From NCBI RefSeq assembly GCF_006352065.1, contig NZ_CP040915.1, positions 1,860,001 through 1,924,000 of the forward strand: a DNA stretch of 64,000 nt, given 5' to 3'. Each line of letters opens with the position of its first letter. Position 1 is the first letter of the stretch. Under the pieces are notes generated by a model. It made no database searches and was not told the origin of the DNA. It saw only the letters and a list, made by a program, of their open reading frames with translations. Source of the stretch: Georgenia yuyongxinii (GTDB lineage Bacteria > Actinomycetota > Actinomycetes > Actinomycetales > Actinomycetaceae). Below, piece after piece: positions 1-12,114 of this stretch. The translations under genes and the position numbers were made by a program.

Positions 1-26
1 CACCGAGGAGACGACATCCCGCGGGA
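1..26 (+). repeat. Edge of a 19-bp palindromic repeat array
   Basis: Bases 1-7 (CACCGAG) match the tail of the 19-bp unit seen at 62439-62457. Bases 8-26 are a full unit, GAGACGACATCCCGCGGGA. It ends in CGCGGGA, as do the outermost units at 39617 and (as CGCCGGA) 18195, so this looks like the outer edge of an array that continues left of the window. It lies just past the stop of the PASTA kinase gene. Function unknown. Confidence 0.75.
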
Positions 27-39
27 TTTGCTGGCGTTG

Positions 40-1965
40 CTACACCACCGTCAGGGTGATCACGCTGTCGCGGGGGAGCATCGCGCCGGCGGCGGGGTCC
101 TGGGCTCGCACGGTCCCGAAGAACCCGCCGAGGACCTCCTCCACCCGCACCCGGAAGCCCGCGGTCTCAAGCACCTGGGTGGCCTGCCGTACCTGGCTGC
201 CCACCACGTCGGGCACCGCGAACAGCTCCGGCCCCTTCGAGACGACCAGCGCGACGGCGTCGCCGCGGTAGAGCTGGGCCGCACCGGGCGCGGGGGACTG
301 GGCGATCACCGCACCGGCCGCGACCGAGTCGGAGAACTGCTCGGTGACCTCACCGGCGACCAGCCCGGCGCCCTCGAGCGTCGCGACGGCGTCCGCCTGC
401 GCTGCCCCGGTCACGTCGGGCAGCCCGACGGGCTCGCGCCCGGCGGAGACCACCAGCTCGACCCCCGTGGTGTGGGGGACCACCTCGCCGGCGGCGGGCG
501 TCGAGGACAGGACAATGCCGGCGGGGACCGTGCCGTGGTACTCCTCGCGAGCCTCCGGCGCTGGCAGGCCCGCTTCGGCGAGCGCCGCCTCGGCGTCCTC
601 CAGGCTGGTGTCTACCAGTGTCGGGACCGTGACCATGAGGATGCCCAGGGAGACCGAGACCTGCACCTCGCTGCCCTTGCGTGCGTCCGCGCCACCGGCG
701 GGGTCGGTGGAGATGACCTCGCCCTCGGGGACGGTGTCATGGTGGGTGCGGCTGACAGCCGGCTCCAGCTCGGCGTCGCGCAGCCCGGCGACAGCGTCGT
801 CCTCCGCCTGACCGACGACGGTGGGGACGGTGACCATCGCGCCCGGGCCCACCTGGAACCACCAGAGCGTGCCCGCACCGGCCGCGACGACCAGGACGAG
901 CAGGACCGCGAGCACCCGCGGCCACACGCGCCGACGGCGAGGCCGGGCGGGGGCCTCGGCCTGCGGGCGCGTGATGGCACCGATGGGCAGCGCGACCGTC
1001 CCGTGACCGTTGCGGAGATCGGTGACGCGGGTGGCGTCGTCGTCCACCTCACCGTCGCCCGCTCCCGACGGCGTCGCCGGCCCGGGCCGTACGTCGGCAC
1101 GGCGCGTGAGGGTGGTCGGGTCCAGGGTGGCAACCGTGCGGCGCAGGAGCATGAGCGCAGCGCCGGCGTCCTGGGGGCGTTCGTCGGGGTCGCGGGCGGT
1201 CAGGGCCCCGACGAGCTCGTCGACCTCGACCGGCAGCCACGCCACCGCGGCCGACGGGGCAGGCACGGAGGAGTTGACGTGCTGGAAGGCCACCTGGATC
1301 GGCGCGTCGCCGGTGAAGGGCTGGCTGCCGGTGAGCAGCTCGTAGAGGAGCACCCCGACGGCGTAGACGTCGGCGCGCGGGTCGGCTCGGCCGTCGGTGA
1401 CGATCTCGGGCGCGAGGTAGGCGACCGTGCCGAGCACCGTGCCGGTGGTGGCGGCAGTGGCCTCGCTCACCGCGCGGGCGAGCCCGAAATCGGCCACCTT
1501 GGCGCGCCCGTCGGCGGTGAGGAGCACGTTCTCGGGCTTGATGTCGCGGTGCACCAGGCCCGCCCGGTGGGCGCTGGCGAGCGCGTCGAGCACCTCGTCG
1601 GCCAGCGAGAGGGCCTCTCCGAGCGGCAGCGCACCGCGCTCGCGCAGCACGGTGCGCAGGTTCGGCCCGTCGACGTACTCCATCGTCAGGTAGCTGGCCT
1701 CACCGGCGACGCCCTGGTCGTGGACGGCCACGATGCCCGGGTGGGTCAGCCGGGCCGCGGCGCGCGCCTCGCGGCGGAAGCGCGCCACGAAGTCGGCGCT
1801 CTCCGCCAGGTGCGGGTGCATCACCTTGACGGCGACGGTGCGCTCGAGCCGCCGGTCCACGGCCCGGTACACGGTGGCCATCCCGCCGCGCGCGACCCGC
1901 GCGGTCACCTCGTACCGGTCGTCGACCAGCTGGCCGATCATCGGGTCGAGGGCGGTGGTGTCCAC
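40..1965 (-). CDS. pknL: Membrane Ser/Thr protein kinase with four PASTA domains (PknL/PknB type)
   Basis: The 641-aa protein has a cytoplasmic Hanks-type kinase domain (about 15-275) with a glycine loop near 25-32, Lys47, the catalytic HRDIKPEN at 139-146 and DFG at 159-161. A basic linker and one membrane segment (about 348-371) follow, then four extracellular PASTA repeats (about 376-440, 445-508, 512-577, 581-641). Such kinases sense muropeptides or lipid II and control wall synthesis and division. The name pknL rests on context: an Rv2175c-like regulator and an idsA-like gene lie nearby, as around M. tuberculosis pknL. The start is GTG, 6 nt after a TAGGCT box whose TAG is an in-frame stop, so translation is probably leaderless. 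It could equally be called a PknB-family kinase. Confidence 0.93.
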   Translation of the reverse strand: MDTTALDPMIGQLVDDRYEVTARVARGGMATVYRAVDRRLERTVAVKVMHPHLAESADFVARFRREARAAARLTHPGIVAVHDQGVAGEASYLTMEYVDGPNLRTVLRERGALPLGEALSLADEVLDALASAHRAGLVHRDIKPENVLLTADGRAKVADFGLARAVSEATAATTGTVLGTVAYLAPEIVTDGRADPRADVYAVGVLLYELLTGSQPFTGDAPIQVAFQHVNSSVPAPSAAVAWLPVEVDELVGALTARDPDERPQDAGAALMLLRRTVATLDPTTLTRRADVRPGPATPSGAGDGEVDDDATRVTDLRNGHGTVALPIGAITRPQAEAPARPRRRRVWPRVLAVLLVLVVAAGAGTLWWFQVGPGAMVTVPTVVGQAEDDAVAGLRDAELEPAVSRTHHDTVPEGEVISTDPAGGADARKGSEVQVSVSLGILMVTVPTLVDTSLEDAEAALAEAGLPAPEAREEYHGTVPAGIVLSSTPAAGEVVPHTTGVELVVSAGREPVGLPDVTGAAQADAVATLEGAGLVAGEVTEQFSDSVAAGAVIAQSPAPGAAQLYRGDAVALVVSKGPELFAVPDVVGSQVRQATQVLETAGFRVRVEEVLGGFFGTVRAQDPAAGAMLPRDSVITLTVV

Positions 1966-1971
1966 AGGCGC

Positions 1972-1977
1972 AGCCTA
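1972..1977 (-). promoter_or_regulatory. Leaderless -10 box of the kinase gene
   Basis: On the minus strand TAGGCT ends 6 nt before the GTG start. No ribosome-binding site fits between them. The TAG is in frame and stops any upstream reading. Confidence 0.6.
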
Positions 1978-1993
1978 CTTGGCCGGACGGCGC

Positions 1994-2038
1994 CGGCCCG
2001 GGTGCCGGGCCGTGTCGGAGGCGCGGGCACCCGGGCCG
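1994..2038 (-). terminator. Hairpin after the LysM/transglycosylase gene
   Basis: Perfect 13-bp arms (CGGCCCGGGTGCC at 1994-2006 and its complement at 2026-2038) enclose a 19-nt loop. It begins 16 nt past the stop codon of the minus-strand gene ending at 2054 and precedes the kinase promoter. There is no clear U-tract, as is common in high-GC actinomycetes. Confidence 0.5.
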
Positions 2039-2053
2039 GGCGGTGCGGGACGG

Positions 2054-3556
2054 TCAGAACCGGGCCATGTGCGCCTTGACCGACGCGACGTACCGCTCGG
2101 TGTCCGCGAACATCCCGTTGCGCTTGACCGAGCCGGCGCCCTGGTAATAGCTCGCGATGGCCGAGTCGAGGTCGCCGGGGAACGTCTTGACGAGCTGACG
2201 GATGATCGCCACACCGGCCACGACGTTGTCGTTCGGGTCGAGCAGGTCGAGCTTGCGCCCGACGAGGGACGACGCCCACTCCCCGGAGGAGGGGATGACC
2301 TGCATGGTCCCGATGGCGTTGGCAGGGGAGACCGAGGTGTGGTTGAAGCCCGACTCCTGATAGGCGTGGGCCTGGGCCAGCGCGGGGTCCACGCCCATCT
2401 GCCGGGCCACCTGGACCACCGTGGCCTGCATCTGGGCGCGGGAGGGGACGCCACGGGCCAGCAGGGTCGCCTTGTTGGCGTTCGCCGCGGAGACGGTCGC
2501 CTCTGGGTAGGTGCGGCCGAGGAAGGTGTTCGGCACGAGCTGGCCGGTGGCCGGGGCGGCCGCAGTGGGCGCGGACGCGCCGGCCGGGACCTTCAGGGTC
2601 TGGCCGACGTAGATGAGGCCCGCACCGCTCAGCCGGTTCGCCTCGATGACGGCGGGGACGGTGGTGCCCCACGTGCGGGCCAGGCCGGAGACGGTGTCCC
2701 CGGCCCGGACGGTGTATGTGCCCGCCGAGGGGGCCGGGGCGGCCGGGACGCTCGCCACCGGCGCGGACACCGGGACCACCGTTGCGGTCCCGCCGACCTG
2801 GAGGGTCTGGCCGATACGGATGAGGGCGTTCGGCCCGAGGTTGTTGGCCGCGACGATCGCGGCCACCGTGGTGCCGTACTTCTTGGCGATGACCGAGACG
2901 GTGTCACCCGCGACGACCCGGTGGGTGCGCGCGGGGACGGGTGTGGACACCGGCGTGGTGACGGGGGTGGACACCGGGGCCGCGGTCGCCGGGCGTGCGG
3001 TCGCACCCGGGATGGTGAGCTGCTGCCCGATGCGGATGAGGTGCGCCGACTTCAGCCCGTTCGCGGAGACGATCGCGCCCACCGTCGTGCCGTAGCTCTT
3101 GGCGATCCCGGAGAGGGTCTCGCCGCCGCGCACGCTGTGCCGCCCGGTCCCGGCGGTCGACGTGGAAGGGGCGGGTCCGGAGCTCGCGGACGCCACCGCG
3201 CTCGCCGAGGGGATCTTGAGCATCTGCCCGACGCGGATGAGCGCCAGGGCGTCCAGGTTGTTCGCCCGGACGATCGCGTCGACGCTCGAGCCGGTGCGCA
3301 GCGCGATGTGGGAGACGGTGTCGCCGGGCTGCACCTGGTAGGTCATCTGCGGCACGGCCGCCGGGGTGACGGCTGAGGCGATGGCACGGGCGGTGGCGCC
3401 GTGCAGTGCCGCGGCGGGAGCGGTCGGGGTGGCGGCCTGGGCGTGCGCGGCCGGGCCGGTGGCGCCCACGGCCGTCGTGGCTGCGAGGGCGAGGCCCACG
3501 CCGGCGCGGCCCGCGTGCCGGCGCGGGGCCGTGCGGGGTCGTTCGGCCTTCGACAT
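2054..3556 (-). CDS. Secreted LysM-repeat lytic transglycosylase
   Basis: The 500-aa protein starts with a basic stretch and a hydrophobic alanine-rich signal peptide ending near AHAQA (about residue 41). Four LysM peptidoglycan-binding repeats follow (about 72-116, 139-183, 212-255, 276-320), joined by Ala/Pro/Thr linkers. A C-terminal SLT-type domain (about 370-490) contains QESGFN, with the probable catalytic Glu, then AIGTMQV and ASYYQGAGSV. It should cleave peptidoglycan glycan strands outside the cell. It lies between the PASTA kinase and the Rv2175c-like regulator, and divergently from the latter, so it may belong to the same signalling circuit. A promoter with TTGTCG, an 18-bp spacer and TATGGT lies at 3671-3700. 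Confidence 0.92.
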   Translation of the reverse strand: MSKAERPRTAPRRHAGRAGVGLALAATTAVGATGPAAHAQAATPTAPAAALHGATARAIASAVTPAAVPQMTYQVQPGDTVSHIALRTGSSVDAIVRANNLDALALIRVGQMLKIPSASAVASASSGPAPSTSTAGTGRHSVRGGETLSGIAKSYGTTVGAIVSANGLKSAHLIRIGQQLTIPGATARPATAAPVSTPVTTPVSTPVPARTHRVVAGDTVSVIAKKYGTTVAAIVAANNLGPNALIRIGQTLQVGGTATVVPVSAPVASVPAAPAPSAGTYTVRAGDTVSGLARTWGTTVPAVIEANRLSGAGLIYVGQTLKVPAGASAPTAAAPATGQLVPNTFLGRTYPEATVSAANANKATLLARGVPSRAQMQATVVQVARQMGVDPALAQAHAYQESGFNHTSVSPANAIGTMQVIPSSGEWASSLVGRKLDLLDPNDNVVAGVAIIRQLVKTFPGDLDSAIASYYQGAGSVKRNGMFADTERYVASVKAHMARF

Positions 3557-3670
3557 CGATCCTCCATGGGGAGTTCTTGTGACACCGGGCGTTGGCTCGA
3601 CGTCGCCGGCACCGCCCGTGCCAGACGCAGCGGAACGGTGTGGCTGGTGTTACTGCAGTTAACTAGCGTG

Positions 3671-3700
3671 ACCATAGCGACTGGTGTGGCGTGTCGACAA
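3671..3700 (-). promoter_or_regulatory. Promoter of the LysM/transglycosylase gene
   Basis: On the minus strand TTGTCG (complement of 3695-3700) and TATGGT (complement of 3671-3676) are 18 bp apart. The transcript would have a leader of roughly 105 nt. No c-di-AMP (ydaO) riboswitch consensus was recognised in that leader. Confidence 0.45.
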
Positions 3701-3702
3701 GA

Positions 3703-3719
3703 CTTTCACCAGGTGAAAG
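3703..3719. promoter_or_regulatory. Perfect palindrome in the divergent promoter, candidate operator
   Basis: CTTTCACC-A-GGTGAAAG has 8-bp perfect arms around one base. It sits between the -35 of the transglycosylase promoter and the -10 (3724-3729) of the Rv2175c-like gene, where a bound dimer could act on both. The neighbouring DNA-binding protein is the obvious candidate ligand. This is inference. Confidence 0.5.
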
Positions 3720-3723
3720 GCCG

Positions 3724-3729
3724 TAGGCT
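3724..3729 (+). promoter_or_regulatory. Leaderless -10 box of the Rv2175c-like gene
   Basis: TAGGCT lies 6 nt before the GTG at 3736. Its TAG is in frame with the gene, so no start further upstream is possible. Confidence 0.6.
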
Positions 3730-3735
3730 GCCCCG

Positions 3736-4107
3736 GTGGAGCCCACCCCCGTCACGCCGTCCGGTTGGTACTCGGTGCCCGAGGTGGCCGATCTGCTCGG
3801 TCTGCGGCAGCGAGATGTCCGCGCCATGCTGAAGGACCACCGGCTGCTCGCCGTCCCGCACGGACCGAACGGTGCCACCTCCGTCCCGGCCGAGTTCTTG
3901 CTCGTCGGTGACGAGGCAGACGCACCCGGCGTGCTCGGCTCGTTGCCTGGCACGCTCACGCTTCTCGCCGACTCCGGCTACGACGCCGAGGCTTCCTTCC
4001 GGTGGCTCTTCACGCCCAACGACGAGCTCGGCTCGACGCCGGTCCAGGCACTGCGAGAGCGGCGCACCCACGCGGTGCGGCGTGTCGCCCTGACGCTGGC
4101 CTTCTGA
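3736..4107 (+). CDS. Rv2175c-family DNA-binding regulator
   Basis: The 123-aa protein has a winged helix-turn-helix near residues 11-37 (SVPEVADLLGLRQRDVRAML). It matches the M. tuberculosis Rv2175c layout, including the SLPGTLTLL, GGY/SGY and RWLFTP segments and an Arg-rich C-terminus. In M. tuberculosis this protein is a PknL substrate, and phosphorylation of an N-terminal Thr blocks DNA binding. Here the N-terminal arm is short (about 11 residues, with Thr4, Thr7 and Ser9), and an in-frame TAG at 3724 rules out a longer form. The gene diverges from the transglycosylase gene and shares its promoter region, which holds a perfect palindrome at 3703-3719. Autoregulation and kinase control are inferred. 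Confidence 0.88.
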   Translation: MEPTPVTPSGWYSVPEVADLLGLRQRDVRAMLKDHRLLAVPHGPNGATSVPAEFLLVGDEADAPGVLGSLPGTLTLLADSGYDAEASFRWLFTPNDELGSTPVQALRERRTHAVRRVALTLAF

Positions 4108-4193
4108 GGGGGTTGTCTGGCCGACGTTCGCGTCGCGCCGGCGCGGTGGGGTGCCGGCGGGCGAGGTGCGGTCCTGGCCGGCCGCCGTCGTGC

Positions 4194-5282
4194 TCAGGCG
4201 ATCCGTGTCGTCAGGGCGGTGGCGAGCTCCTCGAGGAGCTGCCGGGCGCCGTCGTTGAGGGCAGTGCGGCCCAGCGCCTCCAGGCCAGCGTCGCGGCGTT
4301 CCTCGATCATCGCCTCGTGCGCGTCGAACGCACCGCCGTCCTTCATGAGCTGCTGGATCTGCGCCACCGCCGCGCCGCTGAGGTCCGGCTGGCCGACCTG
4401 CGTGCGCAGCAGCTCCCGCTCGGCCGGCCCGGACATGGTCATCGTCATGGCCAGCAGGACGGTCCGCTTGCCCTCGCGCAGGTCGTCCCCGGCGGGTTTT
4501 CCGGTGACCGCCGGATCACCGAAGACGCCCAGCTCGTCATCGCGCAGCTGGAATGCCTCACCCAACGGCAGCCCGACGGCGCTGAGCTCGCCCAGCAGGT
4601 CCTCGCCCGCCCCGGCCAGGGCGGCGCCCAGGAGGAGCGGGTGCTCGACCGAGTAACGGGCGGACTTGTGCCGGACCACCTGCAACGCACGGTCGACGGC
4701 GGCCGCCGCGTCCTCGCCCCACGGCATGTCCTGCGAACGGATGTCGAGGTACTGGCCGAGCGCGACCTCCGCCGTCATCACGTCGTAGATGCCCCGGGCC
4801 CGTGAACCAGCGGCCGTCGGCACGAGCGCGCGGGCCCGTTCCATCTCCATCGCGGAGACGGCCAGCAGCAGGTCGCCGAGCACGATCGCTGCCGCGTGCC
4901 CGTAGTCGTCCGGACTGCCGAGCCAGGCGTTCTCGGCGTGCTCGGCGGCGAACCGGCGGTGCGCCGCGGGCAGCCCGCGACGGGTGAGCGAGCCGTCGAT
5001 GACGTCGTCGTGGACGAGCGCGGTCCCCTGGAACAGCTCCAGCGCCGAGCCCGCGAGCACCACGGGCGCCAGGCCGTCCTGCTCCGTGGCGCCCCCGGCG
5101 GCCACCCAGCCCGCTGCGCACAGCTGGGCGCGCAACCGCTTGCCGCCGCCGAGGAGGTCCCGGGCGGGGGCGAGGAAGTCGGTCAGCGCGCCGACCGATG
5201 CGAAGTGCTCGGTGTGCTCGCCCAGGGCCACGAGCACCCGATCGGAGACCCGGTCGCGGACGTCGGCGGGGGAGGAAGGCAT
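4194..5282 (-). CDS. Polyprenyl (geranylgeranyl-type) diphosphate synthase
   Basis: This 362-aa trans-isoprenyl diphosphate synthase condenses isopentenyl diphosphate with allylic diphosphates. The first aspartate-rich motif is DDVID (92-96), followed by GSLTRRG. The second is FQLRDDELGVFGDP, then TGKPAGDDLREGKRT, the form usual in actinobacterial IdsA/CrtE-type enzymes. Chain length cannot be read from the sequence alone. The order kinase, regulator, ids gene matches the M. tuberculosis pknL region, where idsA2 is nearby. The start is ATG, 6 nt after a TAGGCT box on the minus strand, with an in-frame TAG. It faces the Rv2175c-like gene tail to tail. Confidence 0.92.
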   Translation of the reverse strand: MPSSPADVRDRVSDRVLVALGEHTEHFASVGALTDFLAPARDLLGGGKRLRAQLCAAGWVAAGGATEQDGLAPVVLAGSALELFQGTALVHDDVIDGSLTRRGLPAAHRRFAAEHAENAWLGSPDDYGHAAAIVLGDLLLAVSAMEMERARALVPTAAGSRARGIYDVMTAEVALGQYLDIRSQDMPWGEDAAAAVDRALQVVRHKSARYSVEHPLLLGAALAGAGEDLLGELSAVGLPLGEAFQLRDDELGVFGDPAVTGKPAGDDLREGKRTVLLAMTMTMSGPAERELLRTQVGQPDLSGAAVAQIQQLMKDGGAFDAHEAMIEERRDAGLEALGRTALNDGARQLLEELATALTTRIA

Positions 5283-5288
5283 GGCCTG

Positions 5289-5294
5289 AGCCTA
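5289..5294 (-). promoter_or_regulatory. Leaderless -10 box of the polyprenyl synthase gene
   Basis: TAGGCT on the minus strand ends 6 nt before the ATG at 5282, the same hexamer and spacing as for the kinase and Rv2175c-like genes. Confidence 0.6.
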
Positions 5295-5422
5295 CGGTGG
5301 AGCAGGTCGGCGCCCAGAATTCGCGCGCCCCCGCCCCCCGGCCACCGTCCGGAGCCCGTCGGGTCGGCGGTTGTCCACAGGCACCCGGCACGGGCACGCC
5401 ACCGACCGGTGCAATGGGCGGC

Positions 5423-6574
5423 ATGGACGACACCGTGATCCGCCTGAGCTCCCCGCGCGACCTCCTCGCGCTCGTGCCCTACCGACTGGGCTTCCACCCG
5501 GAACGATCGGCGGTGCTCATCGGGACTCGGGTGAATGAGCGGGGCAGGGACGCCCCGGGGCTGGTCATCCGGGTGGACCTCGCGGACGTCGCGCACCCGG
5601 ATGCGGGCCCGACGGTGGCCGCGGCGCTGGCCCGGCACCTGCGCGCGGACGGAGCGCACGACGCCGCCGTGGTGCTGTACACCCCGCTCACCCATGCCGA
5701 ACGGGCCGTGGACGAGGGGTTGGCCGCGGCCAGTGCGGCACTGTCGGCCGCGCTGCCCTGGGTCGAGGACCTCCGCCCGTGGGTGGTCGGCCCGGACGGG
5801 TGGCGCCACCTCAGCTGCGAGGACTGCTGCCCGGCGGCGGGGTACGCCCTGGCGGACCTCGAGGCCAGCGCGGTGGCGGCCGCGCACGTGCTCGAGGGAC
5901 GCACGGCCGCGCCGTCGCGGGCGGCGCTGGCGGTGAAGCGGGTGCCCGCCGGTCCCGCCCGGGAGGCGGCGCAGCGTGCGGCCGAGGAGGAACTGGCCTG
6001 CCACCGTGCGGTCCTCGCCGCCACCGGCGGCGCTCCGCTGCTGCGTGGGGCGGCGTTCGGGGTGCCCGGCGCCGCACCCGCCCGCGACCAGGGCCCGCTC
6101 GACCGCCGGCGCCGAGCGGGCGCCCGTCTGTGGGACAGCGCGGTCGCCGCGCGCCGACCGCGCCCGGGCCCAGAGGTGCTCGGGCGCCTGCTCGTGCACC
6201 TGGGCGACCGTCCCCTGCGCGACGCGGTGCTCGCGCGCACCACGGACGGCGGCATGAAGGCGAGCCACCGGTATCTCGGGAAGGCCGCGGCGGGTGCCGT
6301 CTTCGACGTTCCGCGACGTCCGGACGTCGACGTGCTCGACGCCGCGATGGCGCTGGCGGGCGATGTCGCCGCGCACGCCGCCCCCGGTTGCGGCGCACCG
6401 GCGCTGGGCGTGCTCGCGTTCCTCGCGTGGTGGTCGGCCGACGGCGCCCGCGCGGACGTCGTCGCCCAGCAGGCCCTGGCCGAGGAGCCGGACCACCGGC
6501 TTGCGCTGCTGGTGCTGCGGAGCCTCGACGGTGCGGTGCCCCCGCCGTGGTACGAGCCCGGCGGGCCGTGGTGA
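5423..6574 (+). CDS. DUF4192 family protein
   Basis: The 383-aa protein begins DDTVIRLSSPRDLLALVPY, the typical opening of DUF4192, followed by GFHPERSAVLIG and an alternating hydrophobic alpha/beta region. A Cys pair occurs in CEDCCP near residue 135. The function of this actinobacterial family is unknown. No signal peptide or membrane segment is seen. The frame stays open further upstream, but similarity to the family starts at this ATG; a weak TGCAAT lies 7 nt before it. It diverges from the polyprenyl synthase gene. Confidence 0.85.
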   Translation: MDDTVIRLSSPRDLLALVPYRLGFHPERSAVLIGTRVNERGRDAPGLVIRVDLADVAHPDAGPTVAAALARHLRADGAHDAAVVLYTPLTHAERAVDEGLAAASAALSAALPWVEDLRPWVVGPDGWRHLSCEDCCPAAGYALADLEASAVAAAHVLEGRTAAPSRAALAVKRVPAGPAREAAQRAAEEELACHRAVLAATGGAPLLRGAAFGVPGAAPARDQGPLDRRRRAGARLWDSAVAARRPRPGPEVLGRLLVHLGDRPLRDAVLARTTDGGMKASHRYLGKAAAGAVFDVPRRPDVDVLDAAMALAGDVAAHAAPGCGAPALGVLAFLAWWSADGARADVVAQQALAEEPDHRLALLVLRSLDGAVPPPWYEPGGPW

Positions 6575-6593
6575 CCCGGCGTGAGACCGGGTC
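6573..6593 (+). terminator. Short hairpin at the end of the DUF4192 gene
   Basis: GACCCGG and CCGGGTC pair around a 7-nt loop, overlapping the stop codon region. There is no U-tract, so termination is uncertain. Confidence 0.3.
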
Positions 6594-6730
6594 GTGGTGA
6601 GCGTTGGGTGCGCGTTCTCGCGCCGGTCGTTGCGAGGCGTGCGCGGGCGCCCACGGCACGGCGGGATCAGGTAACGTCCCGACGCATCAGCGTGGCGGGC
6701 ACCGACCCCGCCAGGGACGGGGGACCGGGC

Positions 6731-7123
6731 ATGTCGATCGTCGTGGGCTACCTCTCCACCAGGGAGGGTGAGGCGGCGCTCACGGCCGCTGTGGCCGAGT
6801 CACGCCGTCGGGACCACAAGCTGGTCGTGGTGCTCTCGCGACGCGCCAAGGCCGAGGAGCACGCCGTCCTCGAGGCCGAGGCTGACGCGGTGCGTGACCG
6901 GCTCGACGACGCCGACATCGCCTACGAGGTGCGTCAGCTGCGCCGCGGCCACGACGTCGCCGAGGACCTGATCACCGCCGCGGAGGAGGAACAGGCCGCG
7001 CTCATCGTGATCGGGCTGCGGCGGCGATCCCCGGTCGGCAAGCTCATCCTCGGCTCCAACGCGCAGCGTATCCTCCTCGACGCCCCGTGCCCCGTGCTGG
7101 CGGTCAAGGCGGATCCCGAGTAG
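6731..7123 (+). CDS. Universal stress protein (UspA fold)
   Basis: This small single-domain protein of 130 aa starts SIVVGYLST and ends with the USP ATP-binding pattern: LIVIGLRRRS then PVGKLILGSNAQRILLDAPCPVLAV, equivalent to G-2X-G-9X-G(S/T). It probably binds ATP and acts in stress or dormancy responses. A purine-rich stretch (GGGACGGGGGA) about 8 nt upstream can serve as ribosome-binding site. It precedes gcvH by 157 nt and may be transcribed separately. Confidence 0.9.
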   Translation: MSIVVGYLSTREGEAALTAAVAESRRRDHKLVVVLSRRAKAEEHAVLEAEADAVRDRLDDADIAYEVRQLRRGHDVAEDLITAAEEEQAALIVIGLRRRSPVGKLILGSNAQRILLDAPCPVLAVKADPE

Positions 7124-7280
7124 GTCAGCACGGCGCTCCCCCGAGCCGGCCACTTCGTGAGACGCTGCGCGAGCACCGCAGGCGCGGGACGGTGGACCAC
7201 GGCACCAGGGGCTTCTCCCTGGCCGCGGAGACCAGGCCCCGCCTCGAGCAGACACCGTCGTCAGGAGAACAGGAGCAGCC

Positions 7281-7657
7281 ATGGACTACCCCAGCGACCG
7301 CCGCTACACGGCCGACCACGAGTGGATCGCCGTCGACGGCGAGGTGGCCACCGTCGGGGTGACGGCGTACGCGGCAGAGGCCCTGGGCGACGTGGTGTAC
7401 CTGGAGCTCCCCGAGGTCGGTGCCGCCGTCACGGCCGGGACCAGCTGCGGGGAGATCGAGTCCACGAAGTCCGTCTCCGACCTCGTCTCGCCCGCGGACG
7501 GGGAGATCCTCACGGTCAACGACGACGCCGTCGACAGCCCGGAGAAGGTCAACGCCGATCCGCACGGTGAGGGCTGGCTCTACACGATGCGCGTGACCAC
7601 CGTGCCCGACGGCCTCCTCGACGCCGCCGCCTACACCGAGCTGGTGCAGGGGCACTC

Positions 7658-7661
<4 letters not shown>
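7281..7661 (+). CDS. gcvH: Glycine cleavage system H protein
   Basis: The 126-aa lipoyl carrier protein shuttles the aminomethyl group between GcvP, GcvT and the lipoamide dehydrogenase. It opens with RYTADHEWI and contains [13 protein letters not shown], with the lipoylated lysine at 63, then the [21 protein letters not shown] block. Length and motifs are canonical. A ribosome-binding site (CAGGAGAACAGGAG) precedes the ATG. Its last 4 bases (GTGA) overlap the gcvP start, implying translational coupling. gcvT is not next to it. Confidence 0.97.
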
Positions 7662-10564
<2,903 letters not shown>

Positions 10565-10692
10565 GGCGGGCGCGCGCCCCGTCGGGCATAGATCCGGCCC
10601 GTCGCGCGTTGGAAGAGGTGGCGAGGGACGCCCGGGTTCCACGCCCACGGGAGTCACATTCCCACGCCGCGCCCCACATGCCAGCCGGACGT

Positions 10693-10698
10693 TATAAT
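10693..10698 (+). promoter_or_regulatory. Consensus -10 box of the sigma factor gene
   Basis: TATAAT is perfect and stands out in this GC-rich DNA. It lies 54 nt before the GTG start at 10753. I see no matching TTGACA 16-18 bp upstream. A GGGA/TCCC inverted pair occurs at 10648-10663. Confidence 0.5.
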
Positions 10699-10752
10699 TG
10701 TAGGGCCGCCACGTCGATCGTCGGCCCCGCACCCCCCGCCGAAAGGTTCTCT

Positions 10753-12060
<1,308 letters not shown>

Positions 12061-12085
12061 CAGGCAGCCGCACGACGCACGAAGG

Positions 12086-12114
12086 AAGGCCCGCACCCCG
12101 AGGGTGCGGGCCTT
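12086..12114 (+). terminator. Strong terminator of the sigma factor gene
   Basis: Thirteen-base perfect arms (AAGGCCCGCACCC and its complement) close on a 3-nt loop, followed by TTTCTCGT. It lies 26 nt past the stop. This is the most canonical intrinsic terminator in the window. Confidence 0.85.

Noticed and set aside
28-2079. Plus-strand frame of 683 codons opposite the kinase
   Set aside because: Composition is typical of a shadow frame and the minus strand encodes a complete kinase with PASTA domains.
3557-3670. Cyclic di-AMP (ydaO) riboswitch in the leader of the LysM/transglycosylase gene
   Set aside because: Such riboswitches often precede wall hydrolase genes in actinomycetes, but the conserved blocks are not present here and the leader is too short.
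4737-5438. Frames overlapping the polyprenyl synthase in other phases
   Set aside because: They lack any motif and have the Arg/Pro/Gly bias of off-frame translation.
7124-7280. Glycine riboswitch before gcvH
   Set aside because: No conserved aptamer core or tandem aptamer pattern could be recognised in this 157-nt stretch.
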